Part shown: positions 1-6,071 of the stretch, in pieces
How positions within the stretch are numbered: the stretch's first letter is position 1
Layout: each line of letters starts with the position of its first letter
Source of the DNA: Actinomycetes bacterium
Lineage (GTDB): Bacteria; Actinomycetota; Acidimicrobiia; Acidimicrobiales; Acidimicrobiaceae
NCBI GenBank assembly: GCA_021833085.1
Contig: JAKBGL010000079.1
Coordinates: 1 to 6,071, forward strand
Direction of reading: 5' to 3'
DNA: 6,071 bases
The notes under the pieces: model-generated
What the model was told of the DNA's origin: nothing
Databases searched by the model: none
Seen by the model: only the letters and a program-made list of their open reading frames with translations
Program-made: the position numbers and the translations under genes

Positions 1-447
1 CTCGATTTCGACGCTACTTCCAAGGGGCAAGGCAGCTACACCGACGGCTGAACGTGCATGCTTACCGAGATCACCAAATACCTCAACTAGAAAGTCAGAG
101 GCACCGTTGATGACTTGGGGCTGGCCGGTGAAGCTAGGTGCACTAGCTACAAATCCAGTTATCTTTATCCAACGACGAACCTTTGCAAGTGATCCGAGAT
201 CTGCTTGTAGTCGTGCCATGAGATTCAGAGCACACAGCCTCGCCGCCGCCGCCGCTTCTTCTAAAGATACGTTAATGCCAACGACGCCGGGAGCGAGAAG
301 TTCTCCATTTTGGTCCGTTGGAAGGGCGCCTGATAGATAGGCCATGGCATCATGAATAACCATTGGCATATAGGAACCTTTCGGAGTAGCGGGCTGAGGG
401 AGCTCGATGTTCAGAGACTCTAGTACTTTGTAGGGATCGTAGGTCAT
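1..447 (-). CDS. RidA/YjgF/UK114 family protein, C-terminus cut by the window edge
   Basis: Translation of the minus strand from the ATG at 447 gives 149 residues with no stop before the edge. The family is recognised from NGASDFLVEVFGDLGKHARS (residues 114-133), followed by AVGVAALPLGSSVEIE to the edge, and from the upstream segment IKITGFVASAPSF (94-106). This is the roughly 150-residue RidA-like subgroup, so probably only 5-10 residues are missing. Arg132 in the HARS motif aligns with the conserved Arg of RidA enzymes that hydrolyse reactive enamine/imine intermediates from PLP enzymes. That suggests an imine deaminase-like role in the cytoplasm, but the substrate for this subgroup is not known to me. 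The ATG at 447 fits the usual family N-terminus (MTYDPYKVLESLNIELPQP). It lacks a clear Shine-Dalgarno sequence, and in-frame GTG codons at 471 and 540 are possible alternatives. The gene lies 113 bp downstream of the fusion gene on the same strand. Five tandem GCG codons encode Ala65-69. Confidence 0.9.
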   Translation of the reverse strand, partial: MTYDPYKVLESLNIELPQPATPKGSYMPMVIHDAMAYLSGALPTDQNGELLAPGVVGINVSLEEAAAAARLCALNLMARLQADLGSLAKVRRWIKITGFVASAPSFTGQPQVINGASDFLVEVFGDLGKHARSAVGVAALPLGSSVEIE

Positions 448-560
448 GGCATTCAAACTACTAGGTGTCACTTGACTTTGTGTAGCATCTTTCGATGGTG
501 ATCGGTCGAAGCCGCTATGTGAGTCAGTTCTAAAGATCACAAGGACGACTGGACGTTTGA

Positions 561-3488
561 TTAGTGCGTTAGCAAGCGACCGAGGATTGGAATATCCCAC
601 AGTGACTCTGCTTTAGCAACGGCAAATGCAACGTTAGGAAGGTCCTCGAGATTGTCGTAGACGAGGTATCGAGCCGTCCATGTCGGGTTGAACTTTGAAT
701 TGAATCTCCAAAGTGACTCGATCTGCATCGAGTCTGAAAGCTTGCCGAGAGCCCAGCGCTCGACTTTCTGAGAGATACCGTCACCGCGTTCACCTGCGAG
801 AGTGGCTCGAAGAGCTGCGAAGTTGAGACTTAGATACTGAACTGGCGTTTCAACCAGTTGTGAAAGCGTCTCAACGATGAGAAGATCCATCATCCCATTT
901 GGATGATCTCCGATCTCTCGTCTCATGAGATCTAACGAATAGCCAGACTGAAAATTTGTGGGAACCCATTGACAAAAGCCAACGATCTCGTTATCTTGTG
1001 AGCGGCAGATGCTCAATAGCAGGTCTTTATCGCGTTCATCAAAAATTCGACCTAGAGTCATTGAAAAACCTCTCTCGACTCGTCCTTTTCTTGACTCACT
1101 CAGGACTTTGGCAATCGCGTTTCGATCTTGTTCTCCAATATCAGTAGCTTTTAGTACATCGACGGTGTACCCATACTTTTTCATTCTGTTTACTGCCTGG
1201 CGAAGGGACTTATTAGCCTTGCCTTCTAAGGACATCTTCCCAACTTGGACTATAGCCTCGTCGCCGATATAATAAGGGTGCAAGCCGAGCTTTTGATAGG
1301 TTTCGATCCACTCTTCAGAGGCACCTAACACGGCTATGGAGAGTCCCCTCCCTTTCATCTCCTTGATGAACTCTTCGAGTACTATCTCTCTGACTCCTTT
1401 TGGTCCTACTGGATCTGGCGAGATGACGCAAGTTGAGCTGAAGATAGCGTATGCGATTAAGGTCGACTTAGATACGAAGTGTGTCTTGTCATCTCGGAGT
1501 GCGAAGTAGTCGAGAGTTCCTATTCCATAGAGCTTAACAATCTGGAAAGGATCGTTTCTCGCACTCGGATCAAAGATTTCGTGAGCAATAGTAGACACTA
1601 TGGGATTGAAGACTGTAAAGGCGATGACACCTAAGGTTGTTACCCCCGCGATAGCGAGTGCTGGAGTAACGATCCTACTTAGATCCGGATCTAGGTGGAT
1701 TGACGAGATTCCGACCATACGTTCAAGCGTTGCGAATACCGCCGTTCGAAGGGGTAGCAGATGTCTCTTCGCCAGCAGGTAGAACCCTTCTATCGCTAGA
1801 GTTCCCGCAAGAGATACTATAGCTAGCAAAGTACTTGCGCGGATAATCCGCCCTGGCTCTTGATTGGGTGCGGCTTGAAATGCGCGTCTGTTGGCTAGCA
1901 GATATACATCAGCTAATACCAGCAATAAAGACTCCTCGATGTCCCCACCTTTGATCAAGTTTGATACGACACCGGCTAGGACGCTAACGAGCGTGAGTAC
2001 CCAAGCTCGTCGCGAACCCCTTCTAACACCATTAGCTAATGCGAGGGTTCCTACCCCCAAGATTACGGTTATTGAGTTAGCATATCCCGTTATCATGCTC
2101 GGAAAAAGTTCCAATAGAATATGAATTCTTGCGCGAAGAGGGGGCGTGAAGGCTGAAAGCAACTCTAAAAAACCAATGATCATGAGTGATAAGTAAGCGA
2201 CTCGTCGGGCTCTGAACGACTCCTTTAGCGTTTCACTACCAACCTGGGGATAGTCCTTCCCATTTGGAAAGTTTGCAAGGACCTCTGTTGCTGTGAGCAT
2301 TTTGTGGGTAGGCTTTAACAGTACTTTCCAGAGCCACTTTATCTCAGACTCAACTGGTGTTCGAAGTAACTTCACGTGCACGTTGGATCCAGCCGTTAAC
2401 TCGATCCAAGAACATACTGGAACTTCCAGAAAGGTGTCTGGAAGTCCAAAGCGCATGTGAAAACGTCGCAGAGTTGAAGTTACAGCCCCAGGACTTGCAA
2501 TAAAGAGTTCGTCGCTTACGTTTAGTAGTGATGGCGAAAGACCACTTGACTCGATCGCTCCTAGATATCCGAGATCGACGAGGGTGGACGTGTCTTCATG
2601 GGTGGACTTGTTGTTGCGTGATAGTACTGCCGTCGTTGCTCGTTCGAGTGACCTGAACATGCGTTTTGCGAATATTAGATAAAGTCCGGATATGATGAGA
2701 GCGTCTATTACGGTATTCGCTCCAACTGTGACCAGCTGGTTGTTGATCTGAACATGATGTGCTTGTAGATGCGAGAGCAACGGGAGCGTCAACACGAACG
2801 GAATCTTTAGTGCTAGCGCCAAAATAATCGGAGCTATGACCAAGGGTAAGTATCGTACCCCGCGTTGGTATACGAGGCGTGAGACGACAAACGCAGAAAT
2901 ATCGCTTGGATCCTCGAGTTTCTCGGCTCCGCTTAGAAGCCGGTACTCTGTTCCTATACGCTTTGTAAGCTGCCGAAGTAGGCTAGCATTTTCGAACTGA
3001 ACTCTTGCGTCTATCGCATCACTTGGAACGAGGTCAGATGTGACGATTACGTCTTTTGAGTAGTCACCTTGGCCGAGTGATAATCGGAGAGCTCTTGAGA
3101 TCGTTATGGGTGCATAGCTTCTTAGAAGGTTTTGTAATTCTGGACGACTTGCGAACTGAGAATCTAAGGTTCCGGGAAGAAGGAGTAAAGTTGTGCCGTA
3201 CTTTGTGTTTTGATTGTAAAGGCGCTTAAAGAGTTCAGCATGGTCCTCAATCGTCCGCTCCAGATCTATGTCACTTGTAGAGCTGAGGTCAAAAAGATTC
3301 CCGGCGAATACGAGCATGTCAAGTTCTCGCCAGGTGTCAAGTTCTTGAAGAAAAGTACTTAATGCGGCAGACTTAATTGCACTTTGTTGCTCTGACGAAG
3401 TGAGCCTAAGATTTGATACCACGAGAACTCTGTCGTTTCTTTGGGCTCTATAAGGATAGATGTCAAGTATCTCAGACTCCTTAGTCAA
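561..3488 (-). CDS. Fusion membrane protein: degenerate metallophosphoesterase-like region plus MprF/LysX-like DUF2156 (LPG synthase C-terminal) domain
   Basis: 975 residues. Residues 15-160 follow the order of calcineurin-like phosphoesterase motifs but with ligands replaced: NLR at 26-28 (normally DxH), GNLFD at 63-67 (GDxxD) and GTLD at 106-109 (GNHD). Two predicted membrane helices follow (about 212-234 and 257-275). Residues 305-385 then look like the rest of the phosphoesterase domain, with SSGL at 314-317 where GHTH would be expected. A block of six helices (about 427-448, 466-487, 495-513, 517-533, 549-574, 606-629) matches the membrane part next to the synthase domain in actinobacterial LysX/MprF-like proteins. 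Residues 645-965 form a DUF2156 domain with LDYFALRDDK (659-668), PDPVGP (691-696), GDEAIV (742-747), SLRQAVNRM (761-769), ERGFS (805-809), PNGMMD (863-868) and LSLNFAALR (886-894). Such domains transfer amino acids from aminoacyl-tRNA to phosphatidylglycerol; the amino acid and lipid here are unknown, and no LysRS domain is attached. The TTG start is the only possible one, because an in-frame TAA lies at 3501-3503 with no other start codon between, and GAGGA precedes it. Confidence 0.85.
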   Translation of the reverse strand: MTKESEILDIYPYRAQRNDRVLVVSNLRLTSSEQQSAIKSAALSTFLQELDTWRELDMLVFAGNLFDLSSTSDIDLERTIEDHAELFKRLYNQNTKYGTTLLLLPGTLDSQFASRPELQNLLRSYAPITISRALRLSLGQGDYSKDVIVTSDLVPSDAIDARVQFENASLLRQLTKRIGTEYRLLSGAEKLEDPSDISAFVVSRLVYQRGVRYLPLVIAPIILALALKIPFVLTLPLLSHLQAHHVQINNQLVTVGANTVIDALIISGLYLIFAKRMFRSLERATTAVLSRNNKSTHEDTSTLVDLGYLGAIESSGLSPSLLNVSDELFIASPGAVTSTLRRFHMRFGLPDTFLEVPVCSWIELTAGSNVHVKLLRTPVESEIKWLWKVLLKPTHKMLTATEVLANFPNGKDYPQVGSETLKESFRARRVAYLSLMIIGFLELLSAFTPPLRARIHILLELFPSMITGYANSITVILGVGTLALANGVRRGSRRAWVLTLVSVLAGVVSNLIKGGDIEESLLLVLADVYLLANRRAFQAAPNQEPGRIIRASTLLAIVSLAGTLAIEGFYLLAKRHLLPLRTAVFATLERMVGISSIHLDPDLSRIVTPALAIAGVTTLGVIAFTVFNPIVSTIAHEIFDPSARNDPFQIVKLYGIGTLDYFALRDDKTHFVSKSTLIAYAIFSSTCVISPDPVGPKGVREIVLEEFIKEMKGRGLSIAVLGASEEWIETYQKLGLHPYYIGDEAIVQVGKMSLEGKANKSLRQAVNRMKKYGYTVDVLKATDIGEQDRNAIAKVLSESRKGRVERGFSMTLGRIFDERDKDLLLSICRSQDNEIVGFCQWVPTNFQSGYSLDLMRREIGDHPNGMMDLLIVETLSQLVETPVQYLSLNFAALRATLAGERGDGISQKVERWALGKLSDSMQIESLWRFNSKFNPTWTARYLVYDNLEDLPNVAFAVAKAESLWDIPILGRLLTH

Positions 3489-3492
3489 CTTT

Positions 3493-3497
3493 TCCTC
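3493..3497 (-). promoter_or_regulatory. Shine-Dalgarno that fixes the TTG start of the fusion gene
   Basis: On the minus strand the leader reads GAGGA, then AAAG, then TTG. The purine-rich site ends four bases before the start codon. The in-frame stop at 3501-3503 lies just upstream, and the first internal Met is residue 58, well past the first phosphoesterase-like motif. The TTG at 3488 is therefore the only start consistent with the domain content. Confidence 0.7.
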
Positions 3498-3675
3498 GTC
3501 TTATCCAATTGGGTTGGTACTTTAATGTAAACTTCTCGATCTTGAATGCAAATCAAAGCCTACTTCAAGTTTCAAACAGTTACATTGCTTGAGTGCTCAT
3601 GGACTCAAGATGGCATTATCTTCCCAATGATCGATGATTTTTGGAGAACGAGCGAATGGACGTTTGTGTTTCAGG

Positions 3676-4164
3676 TCAGTCTCTAAAGTTGATGAATTGA
3701 AGAGGAATCCCAAAGTCCGTTGAGCGTAAAGTTTCAATCACGCTTTGAAGGTCATCACGTTTTTTTGAAGATACCCGTAGTTGCTCTCCCTGAATCTGGG
3801 CGGTGACTCCTTTGGGTCCGGACTCGCGTATGGTTTTTGATATTGCTTTGGCATGTTCTTGATCGATACCTGCAACGACCTTTATGCTCTGGCGGGCCGA
3901 CCCTCTGGATCCTTCTTCGATCTTTCCTCTTTCGAGCGACTTGAGCGAAACCTTGCGTTTTACAAGTTTCTCTTCCAGGACGGTAATTAGCGCTCTAAGG
4001 CGATCCTCTGTCGACGACACCAACTTGATTTCATCGCTAGAAAGTTCGATGGATGTGCCAGTATCTTTAAAATCAAAGCGTGTGCTTACCTCTCTAGAGG
4101 TCTGGTCAACGGCGTTTTTTACTTCTTGCATATCAACTTCTGAGACAACATCGAAGGTGGGCAT
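3676..4164 (-). CDS. yajQ: YajQ family nucleotide-binding protein (UPF0234)
   Basis: 162 residues, the normal full length for the family. Near-universal YajQ signatures are present at both ends: the N-terminus MPTFDVVSEVDMQEVKNAVD followed by RFDFK (29-33), AQIQGEQLRVSSKKRDDLQ (122-140), and the terminal FGIPLQFINFRD (151-162). The family is a small soluble cytoplasmic protein with two ferredoxin-like domains that binds nucleotides. A Xanthomonas homologue binds cyclic di-GMP and acts with a transcription factor; whether this one does is inference. The ATG at 4164 is fixed by the conserved MPTFD start. There is no convincing Shine-Dalgarno upstream (the leader reads GTCTGTTAAACC), and a -10-like TATGAT sits about 13 bases before the start codon, so the message may be leaderless or have a leader of only a few bases. 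The gene is divergent from the tRNA-Tyr gene and 187 bp upstream of the fusion gene; no clear terminator hairpin is visible after it. Confidence 0.97.
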   Translation of the reverse strand: MPTFDVVSEVDMQEVKNAVDQTSREVSTRFDFKDTGTSIELSSDEIKLVSSTEDRLRALITVLEEKLVKRKVSLKSLERGKIEEGSRGSARQSIKVVAGIDQEHAKAISKTIRESGPKGVTAQIQGEQLRVSSKKRDDLQSVIETLRSTDFGIPLQFINFRD

Positions 4165-4176
4165 GGTTTAACAGAC

Positions 4177-4183
4177 TATCATA
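4177..4183. promoter_or_regulatory. Candidate shared -10 element for divergent tRNA-Tyr and yajQ transcription
   Basis: The seven bases TATCATA read TATCAT on the plus strand (5 of 6 matches to TATAAT) and TATGAT on the minus strand (5 of 6). The plus-strand element ends 10 bases before the first tRNA base. The minus-strand element ends 13 bases before the yajQ ATG. Both distances would give very short leaders. Neither direction has a recognisable TTGACA-like -35 at 16-18 bp, so this rests on the -10 match and the position alone. There are only 28 bp between the yajQ start codon and the tRNA, so any promoter for either must overlap this interval or the neighbouring gene. Confidence 0.4.
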
Positions 4184-4192
4184 TTGGCGGTG

Positions 4193-4274
<82 letters not shown>

Positions 4275-4295
4275 CAAAGATTTAGCTACTTTTTA

Positions 4296-4301
4296 TATAC
4301 T
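4296..4301 (+). promoter_or_regulatory. Possible -10 element for the mannosyltransferase gene
   Basis: TATACT (5 of 6 matches to TATAAT) lies in the AT-rich gap between the tRNA and the mannosyltransferase gene. It would place a start of transcription near 4308 and give a leader of about 44 bases that includes the ribosome binding site. No matching -35 is visible. The same T-rich stretch, with an imperfect tandem TACTTTTTATA / TACTTTTATC (4287-4307), could instead help end tRNA transcription. Read-through from the tRNA is also possible. Confidence 0.25.
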
Positions 4302-4338
4302 TTTATCTACGTTAATGATCGTAATTTGTATCTTCAGT

Positions 4339-4345
4339 AAGGTGG
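4339..4345 (+). promoter_or_regulatory. Shine-Dalgarno that favours the GTG start of the mannosyltransferase
   Basis: AAGGTGG directly abuts an ATG at 4346 (zero spacing) but lies six bases before an in-frame GTG at 4352. That spacing is typical for bacterial initiation, so GTG is preferred over ATG. Confidence 0.55.
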
Positions 4346-4351
4346 ATGCGC

Positions 4352-5908
4352 GTGGGTTTATCGTCTGAGTTTGCGTCCGATTCCAGAGGTAGCAGGTTTG
4401 TAGACGTTATTCATATGATTAGAGATACGGACCCGATGTTTTTGGGTACGATTGGGTCGGTCCTGGTTTTCCTTGGAACTTGGCAGCCCAACTCACCGTT
4501 TGTATCTAAGGTGCCAGGTTCTTGGTTTATTGGCGTCCCAAACACTCCTTTACAGGGAAACTCTCTCATAGAGCTCTTATCGAGATGGCTCGTATACCTC
4601 GGCATGGTAGTTGGTATTTACGTCTGGGCGAAACTTGTTTTTGATATGTACCGTGGAATGTCGCCGAGTTCGGGCTATCTTTGGAAACTCTTTTGGCTCT
4701 GGGTCCTACCGCTTATGCTTTCAGGGCCCTTGCTGTCTCGAGATGTCTACTCATATGCTGCCCAAGCCGATATGGTGAGAGTCGGCCTCTCCCCATACGC
4801 GCAAGGTCCAGCAGCACTTGGCCATTCACCATTTCTACTTGCTGTGGATCCGGTGTGGATGAAAGCACCAGCGCCCTACGGCCCCGTATTTCTTTACGTT
4901 GGAGATCTATTTGTCCACTTGGCAGGTAACTCGGTTCTGGGCACAGTTGTGCTTTTACGACTTGCCGCTCTTGGCGGAGTAGTGCTGACGGGTATCTATG
5001 CGTCGAAGATCGCAGAGATGCGAGGGTACTCCAAAGAGGCAGCTTTTGCGCTTTCGGCGCTTAATCCGATCTTCCTATATGATCTGGCATCTGCAGGGCA
5101 CAACGACGCATGGATGGTAGGGCTAATGGTTTGGGGAATCTACCTTGCACTCAAGGGTAGGTATCTATGGGCTTGTGTGATAATTACTTTGGCCGGATTA
5201 GTGAAAGCACCAGCCTTTGCCGCCCTTGTTTTCGTCGGAGTACGTTGGGGATCCTTTTCGACTTTGAGTCAACGTGTCCGTTATGCGCTTTACGCTTTAG
5301 CTATTGGTGCCGTGACGACAGTTGTGCTTGGAACAGCGACGGGTCTGGGGTTGGGATGGATAGCGTCTCTTTCTACGCCCGGAGCTTCTGTTTCTCCGGC
5401 AGATCCCGTTACTGCAGCTGCAACATTTATTCAAGAGCTTGGCTCCTATATAGGCATACCGATCTCGATCCACCTCTACCTCGCGATCATGAAGTTGCTG
5501 GGTCTAGCGTTAGCAGGAATCGTATCGCTATATCTACTTTTGATCTCAAATGAGCGGAACTGGCTTCGGAACTTGGGAGTTAGTCTCTTGGTGGTGGTTT
5601 TGCTCGGTCCTGTGATATGGCCGTGGTACTTAAGTTGGGCGATCGCTGTGCTTGCTTTTAGTGTTGGGCGCTACGGTGGAACGGCTATCGTCGGAGTGTC
5701 AATCTTGGCATTTCCTCTGTCCATTACAGGTGGACAGTCCTTTATGGCACTCGTTGGGTACTTTCTTTTAGGGATTGTGGTCGTGGCAGGAATTCTTTAC
5801 CGATTAAACCGCTTGCCATACCAGGTACGCATGGTTATCGACGAGTATTTAGTTAGGGCAAAGTGGTTTTTTGAAAGCGAGATTCGTTCACAAAAAGTGA
5901 CAACTTGA
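4352..5908 (+). CDS. MptB-like polyprenol-phosphomannose-dependent alpha-1,6-mannosyltransferase (GT-C fold)
   Basis: 518 residues from the GTG at 4352; an ATG two codons upstream (4346) is the alternative, and an in-frame TAA at 4322 excludes longer forms. It is a multi-pass membrane protein with roughly 11-13 hydrophobic segments. Motifs characteristic of the MptB family appear in order: SRDVYSYAAQ (129-138, with Asp131 in the first large loop, the likely catalytic or donor-binding acid of GT-C enzymes), VGLSPYAQGP (144-153), PAPYGP (173-178), SAGHND (247-252), LVKAPA (283-288) and GPVIWPWYLSW (419-429). In Mycobacterium and Corynebacterium, MptB adds alpha-1,6-mannose from polyprenyl-phosphomannose to the growing lipomannan core on the outer face of the membrane. 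The same chemistry is likely here, but the acceptor is not determined. I leave the symbol empty because MptA/MptB paralogues are hard to separate by eye. The gene follows tRNA-Tyr on the same strand by 77 bp and converges on the acetyltransferase gene. Confidence 0.88.
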   Translation: MGLSSEFASDSRGSRFVDVIHMIRDTDPMFLGTIGSVLVFLGTWQPNSPFVSKVPGSWFIGVPNTPLQGNSLIELLSRWLVYLGMVVGIYVWAKLVFDMYRGMSPSSGYLWKLFWLWVLPLMLSGPLLSRDVYSYAAQADMVRVGLSPYAQGPAALGHSPFLLAVDPVWMKAPAPYGPVFLYVGDLFVHLAGNSVLGTVVLLRLAALGGVVLTGIYASKIAEMRGYSKEAAFALSALNPIFLYDLASAGHNDAWMVGLMVWGIYLALKGRYLWACVIITLAGLVKAPAFAALVFVGVRWGSFSTLSQRVRYALYALAIGAVTTVVLGTATGLGLGWIASLSTPGASVSPADPVTAAATFIQELGSYIGIPISIHLYLAIMKLLGLALAGIVSLYLLLISNERNWLRNLGVSLLVVVLLGPVIWPWYLSWAIAVLAFSVGRYGGTAIVGVSILAFPLSITGGQSFMALVGYFLLGIVVVAGILYRLNRLPYQVRMVIDEYLVRAKWFFESEIRSQKVTT

Positions 5909-5917
5909 CCTAAGTCT

Positions 5918-6071
5918 CTATTTGAGAAGGAGTTGCATGAGCGCGATGTCGATCCACTGTCCAAACTTGCGCCCCACTTCACGTTCGACTCCTACTAACT
6001 CGAAGTTACACCGTTTGTGAAGTTCGATAGATGAGGACTGCGTAGCTACGACTCTGGCCATGATCGAGTGA
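5918..6071 (-). CDS. GNAT family N-acetyltransferase, PAT/Bar-like, C-terminal part only
   Basis: The minus strand is open from the right edge to a TAG at 5918-5920 and encodes the last 50 residues. The segment SSSIELHKRCNFELVGVERE (13-31 region of the visible part) matches the C-terminal acetyl-CoA-side helix and strand of GNAT enzymes (usual form S-x-x-LHE-x-x-GF-x-x-VG). VGRKFGQWIDIALMQ follows, the typical ending of phosphinothricin-acetyltransferase-like and MnaT/YncA-like proteins (VGxKFGRWLDVxLMQ). Such enzymes acetylate free amino acids or their analogues in the cytoplasm; the substrate cannot be judged from this fragment. The start and about two thirds of the gene lie outside the window. 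Only 9 bp separate its stop from the stop of the convergent mannosyltransferase. Confidence 0.82.
   Translation of the reverse strand, partial: HSIMARVVATQSSSIELHKRCNFELVGVEREVGRKFGQWIDIALMQLLLK

Noticed and set aside
488..537. Inverted repeats (ATCTTT/AAAGAT and TTCGA/TCGAA) in the gap before ridA, considered as a terminator or operator
   Set aside because: Stems are short, loops long, and there is no T-run on either strand; chance pairing is as likely.
1891..2124. Several open frames on the plus strand across the fusion gene
   Set aside because: They are antisense shadows of a convincing long gene, lack ribosome binding sites and have no recognisable protein features.
3524..3551. Minus-strand TTGCAT and TACATT with 16 bp spacing upstream of the fusion gene, considered as a promoter
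   Set aside because: Matches are only 3 of 6 and 4 of 6; in an AT-rich gap this is not above background.
3541..3569. CTTGAA / TTCAAG inverted repeat in the gap between yajQ and the fusion gene
   Set aside because: Only six base pairs with a 17-base loop; too weak to call an operator or hairpin.
5937..6020. A plus-strand ATG with a good AAGGAG upstream and 27 codons
   Set aside because: It lies wholly over the C-terminal coding region of the minus-strand acetyltransferase, whose protein motifs are convincing; the short peptide resembles nothing and the purine-rich site is coincidental.

Overview
The window reads as ordinary chromosomal DNA from a bacterium, most likely an actinomycete in the broad sense (Actinomycetota). 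Two long genes point that way: an MptB-type polyprenol-phosphomannose-dependent mannosyltransferase, and an MprF/LysX-like protein whose membrane block and C-terminal synthase domain follow the actinobacterial pattern. Base composition looks balanced rather than GC-rich, so a lower-GC lineage such as an Acidimicrobiia relative is possible. That placement is inference. There is no sign of phage, insertion sequence, CRISPR array or plasmid functions.

Layout, left to right. (1) Minus strand, running off the left edge: a RidA/YjgF-family protein complete except for its last few residues. (2) Minus strand: a 975-residue membrane protein that starts with TTG. Its N-terminal part resembles a calcineurin-like metallophosphoesterase that has lost its metal ligands and is interrupted by a two-helix membrane hairpin. 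Six more membrane helices follow, then a DUF2156 / LPG-synthase C-terminal domain. (3) Minus strand: yajQ, a nearly canonical nucleotide (c-di-GMP)-binding protein. (4) Plus strand: a tRNA-Tyr(GTA) gene starting only 28 bp from the yajQ start codon; one near-symmetric -10-like element could serve both directions. (5) Plus strand: an MptB-like multi-pass mannosyltransferase. (6) Minus strand, running off the right edge: the C-terminal 50 residues of a GNAT acetyltransferase of the PAT/Bar type, convergent with (5) and separated by 9 bp.

The three leftward genes (yajQ, the fusion protein, ridA) are separated by gaps of 187 and 113 bp, so they are loosely arranged and need not be one operon. Two genes concern the cell envelope: the lipid aminoacyl-transferase-like fusion and the mannosyltransferase, which builds mannose polymers on lipid carriers in related bacteria. 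No direct functional link between the two is visible. The most interesting item is the fusion protein, because it appears to keep a metallophosphoesterase fold as a non-catalytic module on a putative lipid-modifying enzyme.
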